From Cryptomeria japonica (taxonomy: Eukaryota; Streptophyta; Pinopsida; Cupressales; Cupressaceae), in contig NC_081410.1 of NCBI RefSeq assembly GCF_030272615.1, positions 146,532,349-146,596,348 of the forward strand: 64,000 nt of DNA, written 5' to 3'. Each line of letters starts with the position of its first letter. Position 1 is the first letter of the stretch. Below are positions 51,606 through 63,471 of the stretch, one piece after another. Under the pieces are notes generated by a model that made no database searches, was not told the origin of the DNA, and saw nothing but the letters and a program-made list of their open reading frames with translations. A program made the position numbers and the translations under genes.

Positions 51606-52560
51606 GTTATCAGTATTTTGGATGGTGTTGAATTTTTCCTGATATCCTTAAATTTTCCTTTTTTTAAGGTTGTTCCTTATCTGCAAGTCCATGGTTTCAT
51701 CCCTAAGGGTTTAGGGTTTTAATAATTTAAAAATCATTTGGTAAAAAAACCTTCACGTCGTATTTTCTTAAAGACACTTTTTTTTGTCCATTAGCTTTTT
51801 TCACTTAATCGGAAGGGTCACCGCATCGTTGAAAGGGGCCATTTGAAATTTAGGCTTAGGCGGGTTTTATTAAAATTGGAAAGCTTTAAATTTTCCCTAA
51901 AGTCTTAAGTATGTTTCTTAATGTATGTGTCGGGTTCTTAAAGGTCGGGTAAGTCTTGTTTGATCCTACGGTTGTCATGATACTGCAATGGGAAGTTGCA
52001 TGTTGAATACTCATCGCGACTCAGCGACAAGCCGCTTGTGGTGGGGCCGGTCATAGATCCAACGGTGGTGGTTAAGTGCTGATAGTCAAGCGGTGACGGT
52101 TAAGTGCTGAAGGGACCTTAAAAGATTGAGCGGTAAGGATGTAATCTAATGGTTGTCGCTAGATTGCGATGAAGAGTGGCAAGTCCTTTACTCTTCACGG
52201 ACTAGCGACTGAATGGTGGGCTCGGCCAATGTGAGTGGCCCAGGTGTTAATTGGTTTACAGGTCTAAGAGAAATCAATGGTTGTCACTATACCATGATGG
52301 GAATATGCATGTTCTTTACCCACCGTGACTCAGTGACAAAGGACAGGTGGATGAGTAAATTGTGGGCCCTATTCAAAGGCTTAGGTGATTAAAAGGTGCA
52401 CTAAATCTATATGATCTAGTGGTTGTCGCTAGACCGCGATGGAAACTTGGTCAAGTTTTATTCTTTGCGGATCAACAACTGAAGGGAAAACACACTGAAG
52501 AAGCCCTGAAGAAGGGTTGTCCATCCTTGAAGAAGGGTTGGAGCAAAAATTTGAAATTCA
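51606..52560 (+). repeat. hairpin-rich repeat upstream of ORF B (copy 1)
   Basis: Starts TGTTATCAGTATTTTGGATG and is shared with 60268-60870. It contains four imperfect units (about 51958-52030, 52143-52213, 52268-52338, 52418-52492). Each has a left arm like GGTTGTCGCTAGACCGCGAT, a loop of about 25 bases containing a GAAGTTGCATGTTCTTTAC-like core, and a right arm like CATCGCGACTCAGCGACAA, so each can fold into a stem of about 19 pairs. Confidence 0.75.
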
Positions 52561-52843
52561 AATAAATTAATTGCAGGTGTGTGGCTCCATTGATGGTAAT
52601 TAATGCTCATTTGCCGTTGGGGTTACTTCATAAGAACCTATTTTGAAATTTTAATTGTTAAAGTCATTCAAGAAGATTAGCAGAGACAAGGTGTGCAACT
52701 TATGTGAATTCTCAGGCGATAAGTAAGTTATTCTGTGATTGTGGTTTGCAATCTCTGCTTGTGTTGATATTGTCTGGTGCTAGAAATTCTGAAGGATTGT
52801 TTGAATAGAAAAATTGAAGTAAGGTGAATCTTATATTGTTGAA
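52561..52843 (+). other. leader between the hairpin repeat and ORF B
   Basis: AT-rich, no frame. It contains TCTGGTGCTAGAAATTCTGA near 52774, which has a faint look of a primer-binding site but no adjoining LTR end that I can confirm. Confidence 0.35.
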
Positions 52844-55800
52844 ATGACACCGCAATGAGAATTTAAGGGGAAGGTAGACTACCAAGAGAGGGCTATCTGT
52901 GATGACTTTCTGGAACAATTGGTTCAATCCATGAATAGTGTTGCCAAGATAAAGGAACTTGTGCCCAAGTCTCCTCGCCTGCAGATTGGTGATGGTTTAT
53001 ATGATAAGGGATGCTGGCTAAGAGATACCCAGATAGGCATGTCTGGTCTAGGTCTATTCAGGGTAGGGTTTGGTCAACGGAATGCACCCGCTCCTACAAA
53101 TAACATATGGGAACTAGATGTTGGAAAATTGGTAGTCCTTGGGGTTTTCATGGATATTGATTTGTTGACTCAGATTGCAAAGAGCTATGACCCCATTACT
53201 AGGATTGTAAGAAATATAAGTGGAGGCCCTTTAATTGAGATTATATCTGATGAAGCTAAAAGGGTATTCTTGCTAAATGAAGACTCGAGTTATCTAGAGC
53301 CCATTGATTTTGAAATGCCGAGGAAGGTTTATGATGCCTAGAAGGATCATCTTAGGAGTGGGCCATTGAGGGAATTCTTTGCAAAGATAGGAGGACTAAC
53401 ACTGGTAGTCCCTAGTACAATGGAACCTTTCCCTATGAATTTATTCACCTTGAGGGCTAAGGGGATATATTGGTCTTTGTGTCAAATTTTTGGAGAAGAT
53501 GCAGAGAATGCCATGCCCACTCATTACATGCTTATGATGGCACAAATTTTAAACTCATCCATAGCAGTAGCCTATGACTTTGCACCCTATCTTGCAAATT
53601 TCATCCATGAGGGTTTGATTGGGATCAATAATGCCAAAGTGGATAGACCTTTTGGTTGGTATTCCTTGTTGATGCACATGTTTTTGTTTAAAGGTGCAGA
53701 ATATTTTGCAAAAGATATGGACCTGTTAAGAGAAAAAGATGGTGAGGACATGCCAGTCCAATTGTGGAGTGCAGATCTGTCTTGGGACAGAGAAGATGCT
53801 AGTTACTTGAAATTTGATAGATGTTTTGCATCCAAGCTTAGAATTATTCTATGTCAAGAGAACCCTAGGATCCCAAAGGTTCTCCTTGAATTCATCAGAC
53901 CCAAGGAGTTTGCAGAAGATATTAAGATTGTGCATAATTGGGGTGACATAATTTTATATACTGTTTGTACTATCTTCAGAGTATATGGCTTTATGGGAAC
54001 CCCATACTTGCTCCCCTATCAAGTCTCCTTGAAGATTGGTATTGCTATAATTATAAGGCAGATTGGGGGTCTGCAAGAAGCAGAACTGACAAATAAGGGA
54101 AGAGGGATAATCTTTCTGACTGTCACCATGGCACATCAATTTGTTATTACCAAAGGGGGTTGGCTACATTTTGAGAAGTTCCTCCAACCATATAGATTGC
54201 CAACAACAGTTTCCAGGTTTGCAGATCCTGAAGACTTCTTAAATGGTATGTTTAGGAAGAAAGTCAGGTATGGGGCCAAAGTTCATCAATTCCATTTCCC
54301 CAAAGATCTGATAAGGAATTAGTTTAACTTGGCCGAGCAAGAGGTAAAAAGGGAAAATGGTTAGTATACAAGAAAACTCTTGATTTCGTTCAACATTTTG
54401 ATAAGAATTATGATCCATTAAAGAGTTTTAACCCATTTGGGGAGAAGATTAAATTTTTGATAGAATATTTTGAGGATGCCATGAAAACCTTGAATGAGAA
54501 AAAAGATGCAGTAATAAAGGCAGATCCTGAGAAATCCAAGCTTATCTTGACCAAGCCCGTTTTTGCTAAGATTGTTCCCCCTAGAGAGTATGTGATGTAC
54601 AAAAAATCAAGATATAATATGGTGATGCCTAAGAGGGATGAACCTTCCACATCAAAGGGAAAAAGGCTAATGGAGGATGCTTCTGAATCCCAAACCTCCC
54701 CAAAAAGGCAAAGATTGGAAAAAGAGGCACAATCAAGTGAACCTCTATATTCACCTTCTCAATCCCCACTACCTATAGGTGATGAGAAGGTAGTTGCTGA
54801 GCAGTTAATGCAACTAGGAAGCCTGGGGGAGATTTCATTTACTTATGGAGAATTGCAAGAAGGAATGCCAGCAGAGCCAACAGGTGCTAAAATGGACTGA
54901 CTATTGAAGAATTTGCAGGCAAAGTGTTGGATCCTGTCATTAAATAGGCTAGTGATGAATTTTTGGCCGATGACAATTTTGTAAAGTTAGGAGCCTTTTT
55001 GAAGTTTGTTTGGAGGAAGCATATAGAGCAATTTAAGGAAATATGTGAGAAGAGGAAAATTGAACAATCCAATAAAGATACATCTGCTATTGAAGCAGAA
55101 ATAAAGCAGGAGATGCTAAAAGAGTTTGAGGTAATTACTCTTGAGGAAGGGCAAAAATTGGTTGCAAATGTTGGAGAGCTAATTCTCCCATAATGGGATA
55201 TAGCCGATGCAGTAATTTTTGATGCAGTAAGGAAAGAAACCAAACCCTTAGAGGGGATACCTTATAGTGATGACCATGCAACCCTAGTAATGTGGTCACT
55301 CAAAAGAGAAGAGAACAAAAAAAGGGGATAATCCTCAGGATTTGACTACTCAGGGGGAATGATAGTAAAGAGAGTCAGAGATACAGGGGTGATTGAAGCT
55401 ACTAGCACGACCTTAGAGTTTGCTAAATTTGGAATGGCAGTAGCTGAAAAGGAGGCAAAAGAGAAGGCTGATCTTCAAGTGAAGTTAGAGGTAGTCCTCA
55501 AGGCCTACAATGAAGCCAAGCTTGAAATAGCTTCTAAGGACAATACCATTACAGAGCTGAAAGGAAGATTGGAAGGACAACAACAAAAGGGTGAGTCTTC
55601 TCAACTAATGATTGCTTCTTCTCCTGCTAGGCCCCCTCCTTCTAGTCCTATTGTTGAATTCCCTCCTTCCCCCATGACTTCTGGCTTCCAATCACCTGAG
55701 AACATTCAAGATGAGATTGAGAAATTGAAGCAGGCTCAATCAATTTTTGCAAACAAGTATGAGGAAAAGGTCAGGGGTACCATTTTGAAATTTGTTGACA

Positions 55801-56315
55801 CTATTGGGGCAACAATCGTACATTTGAATATGAGAAGAATAATGACTCTTCTAGATTCTTTGAAAGAAAAAAAGGCTACTTTGGACCCAATTTTTGACAA
55901 GTGGACTGCCAGAGAGGTGGACTTTGAGTCCATATATTCATTATCCCAGGAAGAAGTAGGTGTTGATGATACTATTAAACCTACTTATGAATTAGTAGAA
56001 GGTTTGTCAAGGTTTGCAGTGGAGAAAGTCAACATTGAAAGAAGGGCCAACCTGTACGGAAAAGAATATGCAAATGAAAAATTTGAATTGTTTCTTGGAG
56101 GTTTTGTAAGTGCCAATAAGATAAAGGATAAAGAAGTATGGATTGAAGATCTCGGTCATAGGCTATCTCAGAGAATAAATAACATTATAAATATGGATGA
56201 TACTTCTTTATTTATTCAAAGTATTGAAGAAATTGAAAAAATAAAATCACATTTTGTTTTTTTGGAGAAGGAAGTGAAACAACTAAGGGAAACATGGAAA
56301 AGTTTGAATAAATAA
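52844..56315 (+). pseudogene. ORF B: large uncharacterised protein, paralogue of ORF A
   Basis: The ATG at 52844 gives MTPQ, then a TGA, then a frame that runs, with stops at 53339, 54320, 55191 and 55329 and frame changes near 54370 and 54895, to 56315: roughly 1150 codons. Blocks shared with ORF A in order: NNIWELDVGKLVVLGVFMD; GGPLIEIISDEAKRVFLL; WYSLLMHMFLFKG; MPVQLWSADLSWDR; FIRPKEFAEDIKIVHNWGD; FRVYGFMGTPYLLP; and a C-terminal NKIKDKEVWIEDLG. Between them lie a basic segment with a possible nuclear signal (KGKRLMEDASESQTSPKRQR), coiled-coil stretches and a Pro/Ser-rich hinge (SSPARPPPSSPIVEFPPSP). No enzyme motif is seen. The size, coiled coils and repeat-bound leader point to a transposon-encoded structural protein, but this is inference. 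Confidence 0.6.
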
Positions 56316-57733
56316 AATAAAAAATTATTAGCTTCTCTTGGCCTGACGATGATATATTCAAATTATGGGAAAGAAAATATGTTGTGAAAGAGATAGAAGC
56401 ACATGAAGGTCCCACCGACGCTCTAGTATGTGGCAGTTCACAGGCGACTTGAAGCGGTTAGTTTTCCATAAGATTTTTGGGTAACTAGAATTTCAAAGAA
56501 TTGAAAACACCTGGCACCTGATATGAAGATATTGAGAGGTTAGTTGACCATTTTCCAGCTGGACAACTAATCAGTTGTGGATGAGCACATTCCAAAATTA
56601 GTTTTGATTCTACCTCAGTTACAGTTTTGCAATGGGTATAACTTTTGGAGGGAAAGATGGTTAGGGTAGGAATATTCTTCTAGGAAAGTCTGAAGCTTGT
56701 TGCATCCAATTTTCTATAAATGGATACCAGGTTTACTTAGAAGGGGATCACAAAATTTTGTATCGAAGCTCTGTCAAAATATATGTAGGCTTTTGTTTTG
56801 GCATCTTGAGTCATTTTATGTCTATGTAAAATTTTGGTGAGAGAATAATATACAAATCAGAGTATTTCTTCTGAGCCCAGATCTATGTTGTCTTTGTGTT
56901 TATATGTTGGTTTTCATTTCTGATTAAATGATCAAGGATTGTTTAGTTAGATAATTTGCAAGGAAAATGATGAGAATGTTTTAGGTCTTTCCTTCAAGGA
57001 CGAGAATTAAATATACTTAATTCATCTTCATTGATAATCAATAAATTCACATGAATTTGATGATTGGGTCTAGCATAGGTTAAAAGTTTATATATGTCAG
57101 GCATGTATAGATTCAGTAGATCAAAGTGGTGATATGTGTATGAATTCTATTGTCAAGTTTTAGCTTGATTCTGATGACTCTGAAGCCCAAATAAGGCACT
57201 GGTTTAAGTTGCTAGCATTCATGACACACTTTGTGATCCCTTACAAATTAAAACCAATCTTTCATTCATGTTTGGTTGCTTTAAATTGAAGAAGTTTGTA
57301 AAAAATTGCACTAGTTTTTTGTGAATCATTTACTAAGTTGTCAGAAAGTAGTCACAAGTAGGTATACCCGCCTAAGCTTTCTCAAGCTTCAAGTGTAGAA
57401 GGTTTCCTTGTAAACCTTGTTAATTGTTGTCTTGTTTCCTATTCTTGTTCTCTTCTTTTGTAAACAGAGGAAAAGGATTTTGAAGAGAAAACCAAGTAGT
57501 CAGAAATTGAGACCAACACCATGCATGTACAATGGTGAGCCATTTCTAACATAGTGTCAGCTAACACTTTTTTCTATTTACCATAACAAGATGTTTTATA
57601 ACATAGTGGGTAAGTACCCAAAATAGTGGTACTGCTAATTTTACAAAATTATTCCTATTGTCTGCAATAGGGTCATAGAAGTGTAGTTTCAAGTGACATA
57701 TGCAAAACAGGAAATTGTAGATAAACAACAAAA
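56316..57733. other. no gene recognised
   Basis: AT-rich sequence after ORF B with no frame over 70 codons. Confidence 0.5.
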
Positions 57734-58386
57734 CTAATTCCCTATGTATTGGAGTATGACAACCATGTTCTCTCCAATCTCCATTACTTTGATAGCGGCT
57801 GGTGCAGAGAGCCAGTTATCATCGGAGTTGAGTAGTCTGCGGAAGGGATCCAGATTCCCATTCCTCACCCCTACCCTAAACAACTCCCATGCCTCCTGGA
57901 TGAAGTTCTTCCTCCTCTCTCGTGCTGCCCTTTTTTGGGTAATTTCCTCATCTTCACTATCTGAATCCTCTGATTCAGAGGAGATGTAGTTGGGGTGGTT
58001 AAAATAGATGTTGAGGGTGCTTACCCAACAATCAGAATCCAACTCTAGAATAACATTTGTCAGGGCTTGTCCATCAGACGGGCATACAAAGTCATCGATC
58101 CTCTGTATGCTCACTTCCTTTGAATTGAATATGTCAACCATAGGGCAAATGATAGGCTCATAAACAAACCCATCACACTAGTGTCGATTAGCACCCAATA
58201 TACCATTAGCCACCTACCATACAACATTCCAAAGTACATCGTTTGCTTGAAATAGCCAGCTGCATTGGGTCTGGATCGATTCCTCTCTACACAGGCAACT
58301 GATACCAAAATGATGCACCATCGGTTGAGATCGATACTTCCAGGCTTAAGACTGCAATCTGAACCATTCCCTATATAAAGTTTCAA
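57734..58386 (-). pseudogene. unassigned ORF remnant with acidic patch, in two frames
   Basis: From 58386 a first frame (91 codons) reads RWCIILVSVACVERNRSRPN and YGRWLMVYWVLIDTSVMGLF. It overlaps, in another frame, the 135-codon frame 58141-57734 with QRIDDFVCPSDGQALTN, an acidic run (ISSESEDSDSEDEE), then KRAARERRKNFIQEAWELFR. The overlap and frame change suggest one broken protein of about 215 residues. I recognise no family; the composition is that of a transposon-linked ORF. Confidence 0.4.
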
Positions 58387-59744
58387 ACTTTCTAGAGAAG
58401 TCTAGAGACCAGAACAAGCCCGAATTCCAATCAAGGTTCATCCGAACAACATATTTTTACTATTATGAGAACTTGTCAAGTCCCTACTCGTACATACTTT
58501 ATCTAACTGACCTGATACCAATCTGCCAAAGCGCATGAAAAAATAGAGGTCTTCGGTTTGTCCTTCCACTAAGGTATGGCCTACCTCTAGCTAAAACGAA
58601 GCTCCCATGCTCGATCCACATTCACTGACATTCAATGCGTAATCATAAGAGAGCTCGAGATCCGCGTTGGTTCACGATGTTTGTTGGAGCTTCAGAGGTG
58701 CCCCAATTCTTTGAACATATATAAGCCTTTCCTAACAAACCTCTTTCCTTTAAACTTGTTAATGAAGAGTAAAGGGCATTCCTTATACTAAAATAGCTTG
58801 TTCCACCAAATGGAAGAGATAGGGAAATTAAGACTATGCTAAAGAGATTGGTCATACTAGGTGAGGTGTTAAGAAACTATTTACCAAGGTTTCCAAATAC
58901 TATTAAATGAGTCTATCTCTAAAATTTTGTTTAATAGTCTAATATTTAATTACAATCGTAATGTATAATTTTGAATCTCCAAAGTTCTTGAAATAGGTAA
59001 GTTGGACACCCATTGGTGTAGGAGCACCTAGCTTTTAACCATTTTTAATGCACTTTCCATATTTTGAGGTGATGACCCATATTTTGGATTAGGTGTTTGA
59101 ATAATGGACTACTCAGATCTCCACATGTGTGTTTGATAGTCATTTGAAGGATGATTGTCACCTAGGTTGTTACTTTTCTCAAATCTGGCCTATGAGCCCT
59201 TGTAAGCCTAAAATGGCATAAATTTGCATTATGATGTAAAATGACTTGTAAAGACTCATTAGGCATTTAGGAATGTAATTTTAATGTTAGGAAGTCATAC
59301 TAGGAGGTTCAGTATAAGTAAAAATGCATAAAAGGCAAAAATGCACATTTGAGCAAAAGTTGTCATTGTTGCTTGACAACTTTTTGCAACTTTTTGAGCA
59401 ACTTTGCATTTTTTGAGAAAATCGGTGCTTAGGAAACCGATGAAGAGTTTGTTATGACCAAAATGGAATATAAAATGCTATGAGATTTATTCTACATGGG
59501 TTGGAACATTTGTGAGCAAGTTTGAATAGATTTTGAAGACAATTTCCAGATTTTACCTTGTAATTTTGTCATTTTTGTAGCAGCAGTCTGTACCAAATGG
59601 ATTGACCTTGCTACTGTTCTTTCATAGTGGTTTAGTGTTTGTTATTTTCTTGCTCAGGAGGTGTTTGTAATTTATTTTGGTGCAGGTTTGAGGTGTGTTT
59701 ACAAATTTGTATTGCTCTTGGACTGAGCAAGGGTTCATGAGCAA
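58387..59744. other. no gene recognised
   Basis: AT-rich sequence. A 70-codon minus-strand frame at 58855-58643 has no known motif. Confidence 0.5.
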
Positions 59745-59866
59745 ATTGACTAACACGCGTGTTAGTCGCACGTTTTACACCGTTGATTTTTGCAATAAAC
59801 GGCTGGGATTGAATAACACGTCGCTATCATGTTGTATGAAAGGTCTATTTTGGAGCCATAATAGCC
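59745..59866 (+). mobile_element. MITE-like element, left-truncated copy
   Basis: Begins inside the element at TTGACTAACACGCGTGTTAG and ends TTTTGGAGCCATAATAGCC. It has the perfect central palindrome. Confidence 0.88.
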
Positions 59867-59872
59867 ATGGGA

Positions 59873-60028
59873 CGCATCTATTTTGGCTCCAAAATGACAG
59901 TATGGATTGACTAATACGTGTGTTAGTCGCGCATTTTACATTGTTGATTTCACAATTAACGACTGCGATTGACTAACCTGTCGCTAACACACTGTACGAA
60001 AGGTCCATTTTGGAGCCAGAATAGATAC
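59873..60028 (+). mobile_element. MITE-like element, complete copy
   Basis: About 155 bp from GCATCTATTTTGGCTCCAAA to TTTTGGAGCCAGAATAGATA, head-to-tail with the truncated copy just before it. It is a good reference for the family: terminal inverted repeats of about 20 bp, a central GACTAATACGTGTGTTAGTC, then the TTTTACATTGTTGATTTCAC and CTAACCTGTCGCTAACAC blocks. Confidence 0.9.
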
Positions 60029-60267
60029 AACCAATGGAAAAGACTCATACTTTTTACAAAGGATGAATGGTGAGCTATAGGAAATGCCCGTGCATAGACA
60101 ATTCCTGAAGCACTATTTCTCATAATTCTTTTTATTCGTGCACAATAGCTGTGAGAATTGTATATATTAGGTTTGCTTTGGTTAGGATTTTGTTTCTGTT
60201 TGCATCCCAGAGTTTTTCTAGGATCTTGTCTTGATCTCACGTTCAACCATCCCCATTCAGAGCCTCT

Positions 60268-60870
60268 GTTATCAGTATTTTGGATGGTGTTGAAATATTC
60301 CTGATATCCCTAAATTTTTCCACAATTTTTCAGATTGTTCCTTGTTTGCAAGACAATGGTTTCTAAAGGTTTTGGGTTTAATAATTTCGAGAACATTTGA
60401 TAAAAAACCTTCATGTCTTATTGTCTCTAAGGAAAATCTATTTGTGTGTTACCTTTTTCTCCACTTAACCGGAAGGGTCTTTATGTCGTTGAAAAGGGGC
60501 CATTTGAGTTTTAAGTCTAGGCGGGTTTCATCTTTTAAGTTGGATCACTTTAATTTTCCTAAGTCTAAGTACAGTTTTCTAACGTATGCATCGGGTTCTT
60601 AAAAGTTGGGCAGGTCCGATTTGATCCAATGACGGTCGTGATACCGCAATGGGAAGTTGCACGTTGAATACCCATCGTGACTCAGTGACAAGACGCTAGT
60701 GGCGGGGTCGGTCAGAGATCCAGCACTGGCGGTTAAGTGATGAAGGGATCTTAAAGTTCAAGCGGTAAGGATTTGATTTGATGGTTGTCCCTAGACCGCG
60801 ATGAAGAGTTGCAAGTCCTTTTACTCTTCGTGGATCAGCGACTAAATGGTGGGCAATACCGAAAGGTAGA
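60268..60870 (+). repeat. hairpin-rich repeat (copy 2), truncated
   Basis: Matches 51606 onward, starting TGTTATCAGTATTTTGGATG. It retains two hairpin units at about 60620-60692 and 60776-60850. Its right side is cut by the solo LTR at 60877. Confidence 0.8.
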
Positions 60871-60871
60871 A

Positions 60872-60876
60872 ATACT
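60872..60876. repeat. target-site duplication ATACT, left copy
   Basis: ATACT precedes the solo LTR and recurs at 61341-61345 directly after it. Confidence 0.92.
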
Positions 60877-61340
60877 TGTTGGTGTAAATAATTATTCATC
60901 ACGGATATTATTACACTATACTTAAGTTTACTTAGGATAATGAATTTCATAGTAGTTTGGGTATGAGACACAGGTGTTTGTGCCACATTGGGATAATGTG
61001 TGTAGGAGAATTTCCACCTTTTATGGTGTTGATCTTATCTTGTTGTTACATTCCACCTCATGTGGAATATTTTATTGTTTCTCCTACCTACCCACACCTA
61101 TTTCCTACCTACCCTTGTTTCTTATTGAGCTACATGTCATGTTTGTGTGCTCACATATCCCTAGCTTTGCCTATATAAGCAGGCTCATCTACTTTGTTTG
61201 TACAGACACAACGACAATATCTTGTAATGATCCAGTTGATCATATTTTGCATCTTGATAGAATACAATTTATTCCTATCATCTATTTTGTCTCTCTTATT
61301 TGTGCTTTCCATTGCCTCTAGATCTTGGCAAATTCTCACA
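60877..61340 (+). mobile_element. solo LTR of the TGTTGGTGTAAATA copia family
   Basis: 464 bp from TGTTGGTGTAAATAATTATT to AAATTCTCACA, homologous over its length to the LTRs at 1270, 7017 and 11547, with a TATATAA box at 61172-61178. It is flanked by ATACT on both sides. An LTR bounded by a duplication with no internal region is the product of recombination between the two LTRs of a former full element. Confidence 0.94.
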
Positions 61341-61345
61341 ATACT
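61341..61345. repeat. target-site duplication ATACT, right copy
   Basis: Matches 60872-60876. Confidence 0.92.
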
Positions 61346-61420
61346 AAGTCATCGAGATAACTCAAATCATCGGTGAGAGGAGTTTTGGGTTACGCTAATA
61401 CCCGATGAGGGAGACAAAGC
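61346..61420 (+). repeat. fragment of the ORF A leader repeat
   Basis: Contains ATCATCGGTGAGAGG and TAATACCCGATGAGGGAGAC, matching phrases of 46430-47560. Confidence 0.6.
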
Positions 61421-61422
61421 CG

Positions 61423-61490
61423 AGAATAGACACGCGACTAACACACGTGTTAGTCAATCCGTACTGCCATTTTGGAGCCAGAATAGACGT
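61423..61490 (-). mobile_element. MITE-like element, partial copy
   Basis: GACTAACACACGTGTTAGTC to CATTTTGGAGCCAGAATAGA; only the end beyond the central palindrome is present. Confidence 0.85.
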
Positions 61491-61958
61491 ATCCGAGCAC
61501 AGAAGAGGAAGATAAGGTTATCGGTTTTTTTCCACCGTATATATTGAAATCCTCCAATTTCTTATCGAGCTAGAATAGAAACTCAATTGTGCTACAAGAA
61601 TTTAATTTTATTTGTATTCATATATATTGAAATGTTTGTGTTTGATGTTATAGAACAATTTCATGCACATACAATAAAAAACATATGTTTTTTCACCATA
61701 TATAATGAAATGCTAACAACAATTTCAAAATAGGGAAGATAAGAGTATTAGTTGGAGTCAACAATTTTTATTTTTATCGGGTAAAGCTATATTTTATATT
61801 AATTCTGAAAAATGTTTGCATTCTAAAAGATAAACCTCCACGGCTAGTTGACTAGACCATCGAAGCCGGTATACATAACGGTCCATACACAACACATTCA
61901 AAAACATTTAAAAAAAAACATTGTCCTTGCTTCAAAAAAGGTTGTATGTTCCACCTCG
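61491..61958. other. no feature recognised
   Basis: AT-rich sequence with no motif. Confidence 0.4.
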
Positions 61959-62726
61959 CTACTCCATGTGAATAGTGATCGTGCTCTCTTCCACATCCAA
62001 CACTTCCATGTTCCTAACTTGGTTCATTTTTGTCTCCATGTTGGAGCCTTCACCGAACTGCAACACATGACCCTTCTTAGTTGTTCCTCTTCCACAAGGT
62101 CGACCTCGTCGTGGTGTGCGTGTAGGAACTATTCGTTGCACAAGTGCTCTATATTCCGACCAAGGTCTCCATTTTTCCATCTCCACTCGCGCTTGCTAGA
62201 CATCGACCATCTCAAGATATTGCACAATACCACACATTCCAGCCTGTGCTACACTTCTTCTAGCCTCTTTATCGAATGTGGCACTCTAGAGAAAGAACGG
62301 TCGCAAGGGAGGAGTGAATTCACTCATGTGAATCCACACTCTGTCCACACTTTCAAAGTCGTCCATGTCTCCTGCCAAACCTAATAAAGCTTCCATTCTC
62401 CCTAGCCATTCCTTCCTGACACACCTGCTCATGATTTCTCTGACTTTCAGAACAGCTCGGAGCTCCAGACACCATGCTATAAACAGAGACACTATGTTCG
62501 CATTCGTTCTGTACTTCCATCCACTGCCTACATACTCAGGTCCAAGGATAAACTTCACCATAGAAAGGAATGTGGTGTCTTCATAGATAAACAGGTTCAT
62601 CAACCTATCATCGCTTATTCGTCCCCAAAATGCGACTTGTGTTTTGCTTATCTCTAAAGAAAAGTTGGCCTCCATATTTGAAATCGAGATACCTGTGATT
62701 CCAAAATGGACATGTAAATGTGTCAT
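61959..62726 (-). pseudogene. unassigned ORF remnant, about 256 codons in one frame
   Basis: One minus-strand frame from 62726 to 61959 with two internal stops (near 62287 and 62187) and no shift. It reads LEISKTQVAFWGRISDDRLM, FLSMVKFILGPEYVGSGWKY, SLFIAWCLELRAVLKVREIM and WLGRMEALLGLAGDMDDFES. After the stops it continues QAGMCGIVQYLEMVDV, then EKWRPWSEYRALVQR, a basic patch and an acidic end. No family is recognised. GC content is higher than in the flanks, as expected of former coding sequence. It lies between two clusters of MITE-like elements. Confidence 0.5.
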
Positions 62727-62955
62727 ACTAACAATGACGTCTATAAATTATTTGACTTTTTATCAACCTATGCCTTAATTTTTTAGTGCTTTCTAATAAC
62801 TAAATTCATCTACCACATGTTCCATGTTATTTTAGAATCTAAGTACCATAGTCTGTGGACGTTTTTGAACACTTACACATATCCATATCATGCAATCCTA
62901 CGAAGACCTTGGATTCATATGACGCACACAACTAATAAAAAGTTTCATTCCGATA
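62727..62955. other. no feature recognised
   Basis: AT-rich spacer before the MITE-like pair. Confidence 0.4.
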
Positions 62956-63262
62956 TTGACTAACAAGGCGCGTTATGCGCTTTCGCGCATGACCGCTCCA
63001 AAACGGTAGTACATAATGACTAACATGCCTGTTAGTCGCACATTTTACACCATTGATTTTGCAATCAACGGACAGAGATTGACTAACACAATGCTAACAC
63101 GTTGTACAATAGGTGCTCCTGCTCCAAAGTGGACCTTTCGTACAACGTGTTTGCGACAGGTTAGTCAATCACAACTATTAATTATAAAACCGACGATGTA
63201 AAATGCTCTACTAACACGCGTGTTAGTAAATCCGTACTATCATTTTTGAGCCAAAATAGATG
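62956..63262. mobile_element. two MITE-like elements in opposite orientation
   Basis: A plus-orientation copy (about 62990-63116, with GACTAACATGCCTGTTAGTC) abuts a reverse copy (about 63117-63262, with CTAACACGCGTGTTAG and ending TTTTGAGCCAAAATAGATG). Together they make an inverted repeat of about 270 bp. A degraded third piece (ATTGACTAACAAGGCGCGTT) starts at 62956. Confidence 0.85.
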
Positions 63263-63471
63263 CCTCTGATGCAGACTCGGCTCCCATGGGGGCCGAAGCC
63301 TTTAATATGCAGAGTTAATATTGCATGTTAAAGTTGCAAAGAAGTCGATTTTTTTAATGTATTTGATTAAGTATATTAAATTTTGTATTTATTTTATTTT
63401 TTAATAGATCTATTTATGCAAATATATTTTGATTGAGAGTGTGTATTAGTTTATAAGTTATTTTATGGATC
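63263..63471. other. no feature recognised
   Basis: AT-rich spacer. Confidence 0.4.

Noticed and set aside
52774-52793. Primer-binding site for ORF B as an LTR element
   Set aside because: TCTGGTGCTAGAAATTCTGA is only a loose match, and no LTR with TG...CA ends or duplicated partner was found next to it.
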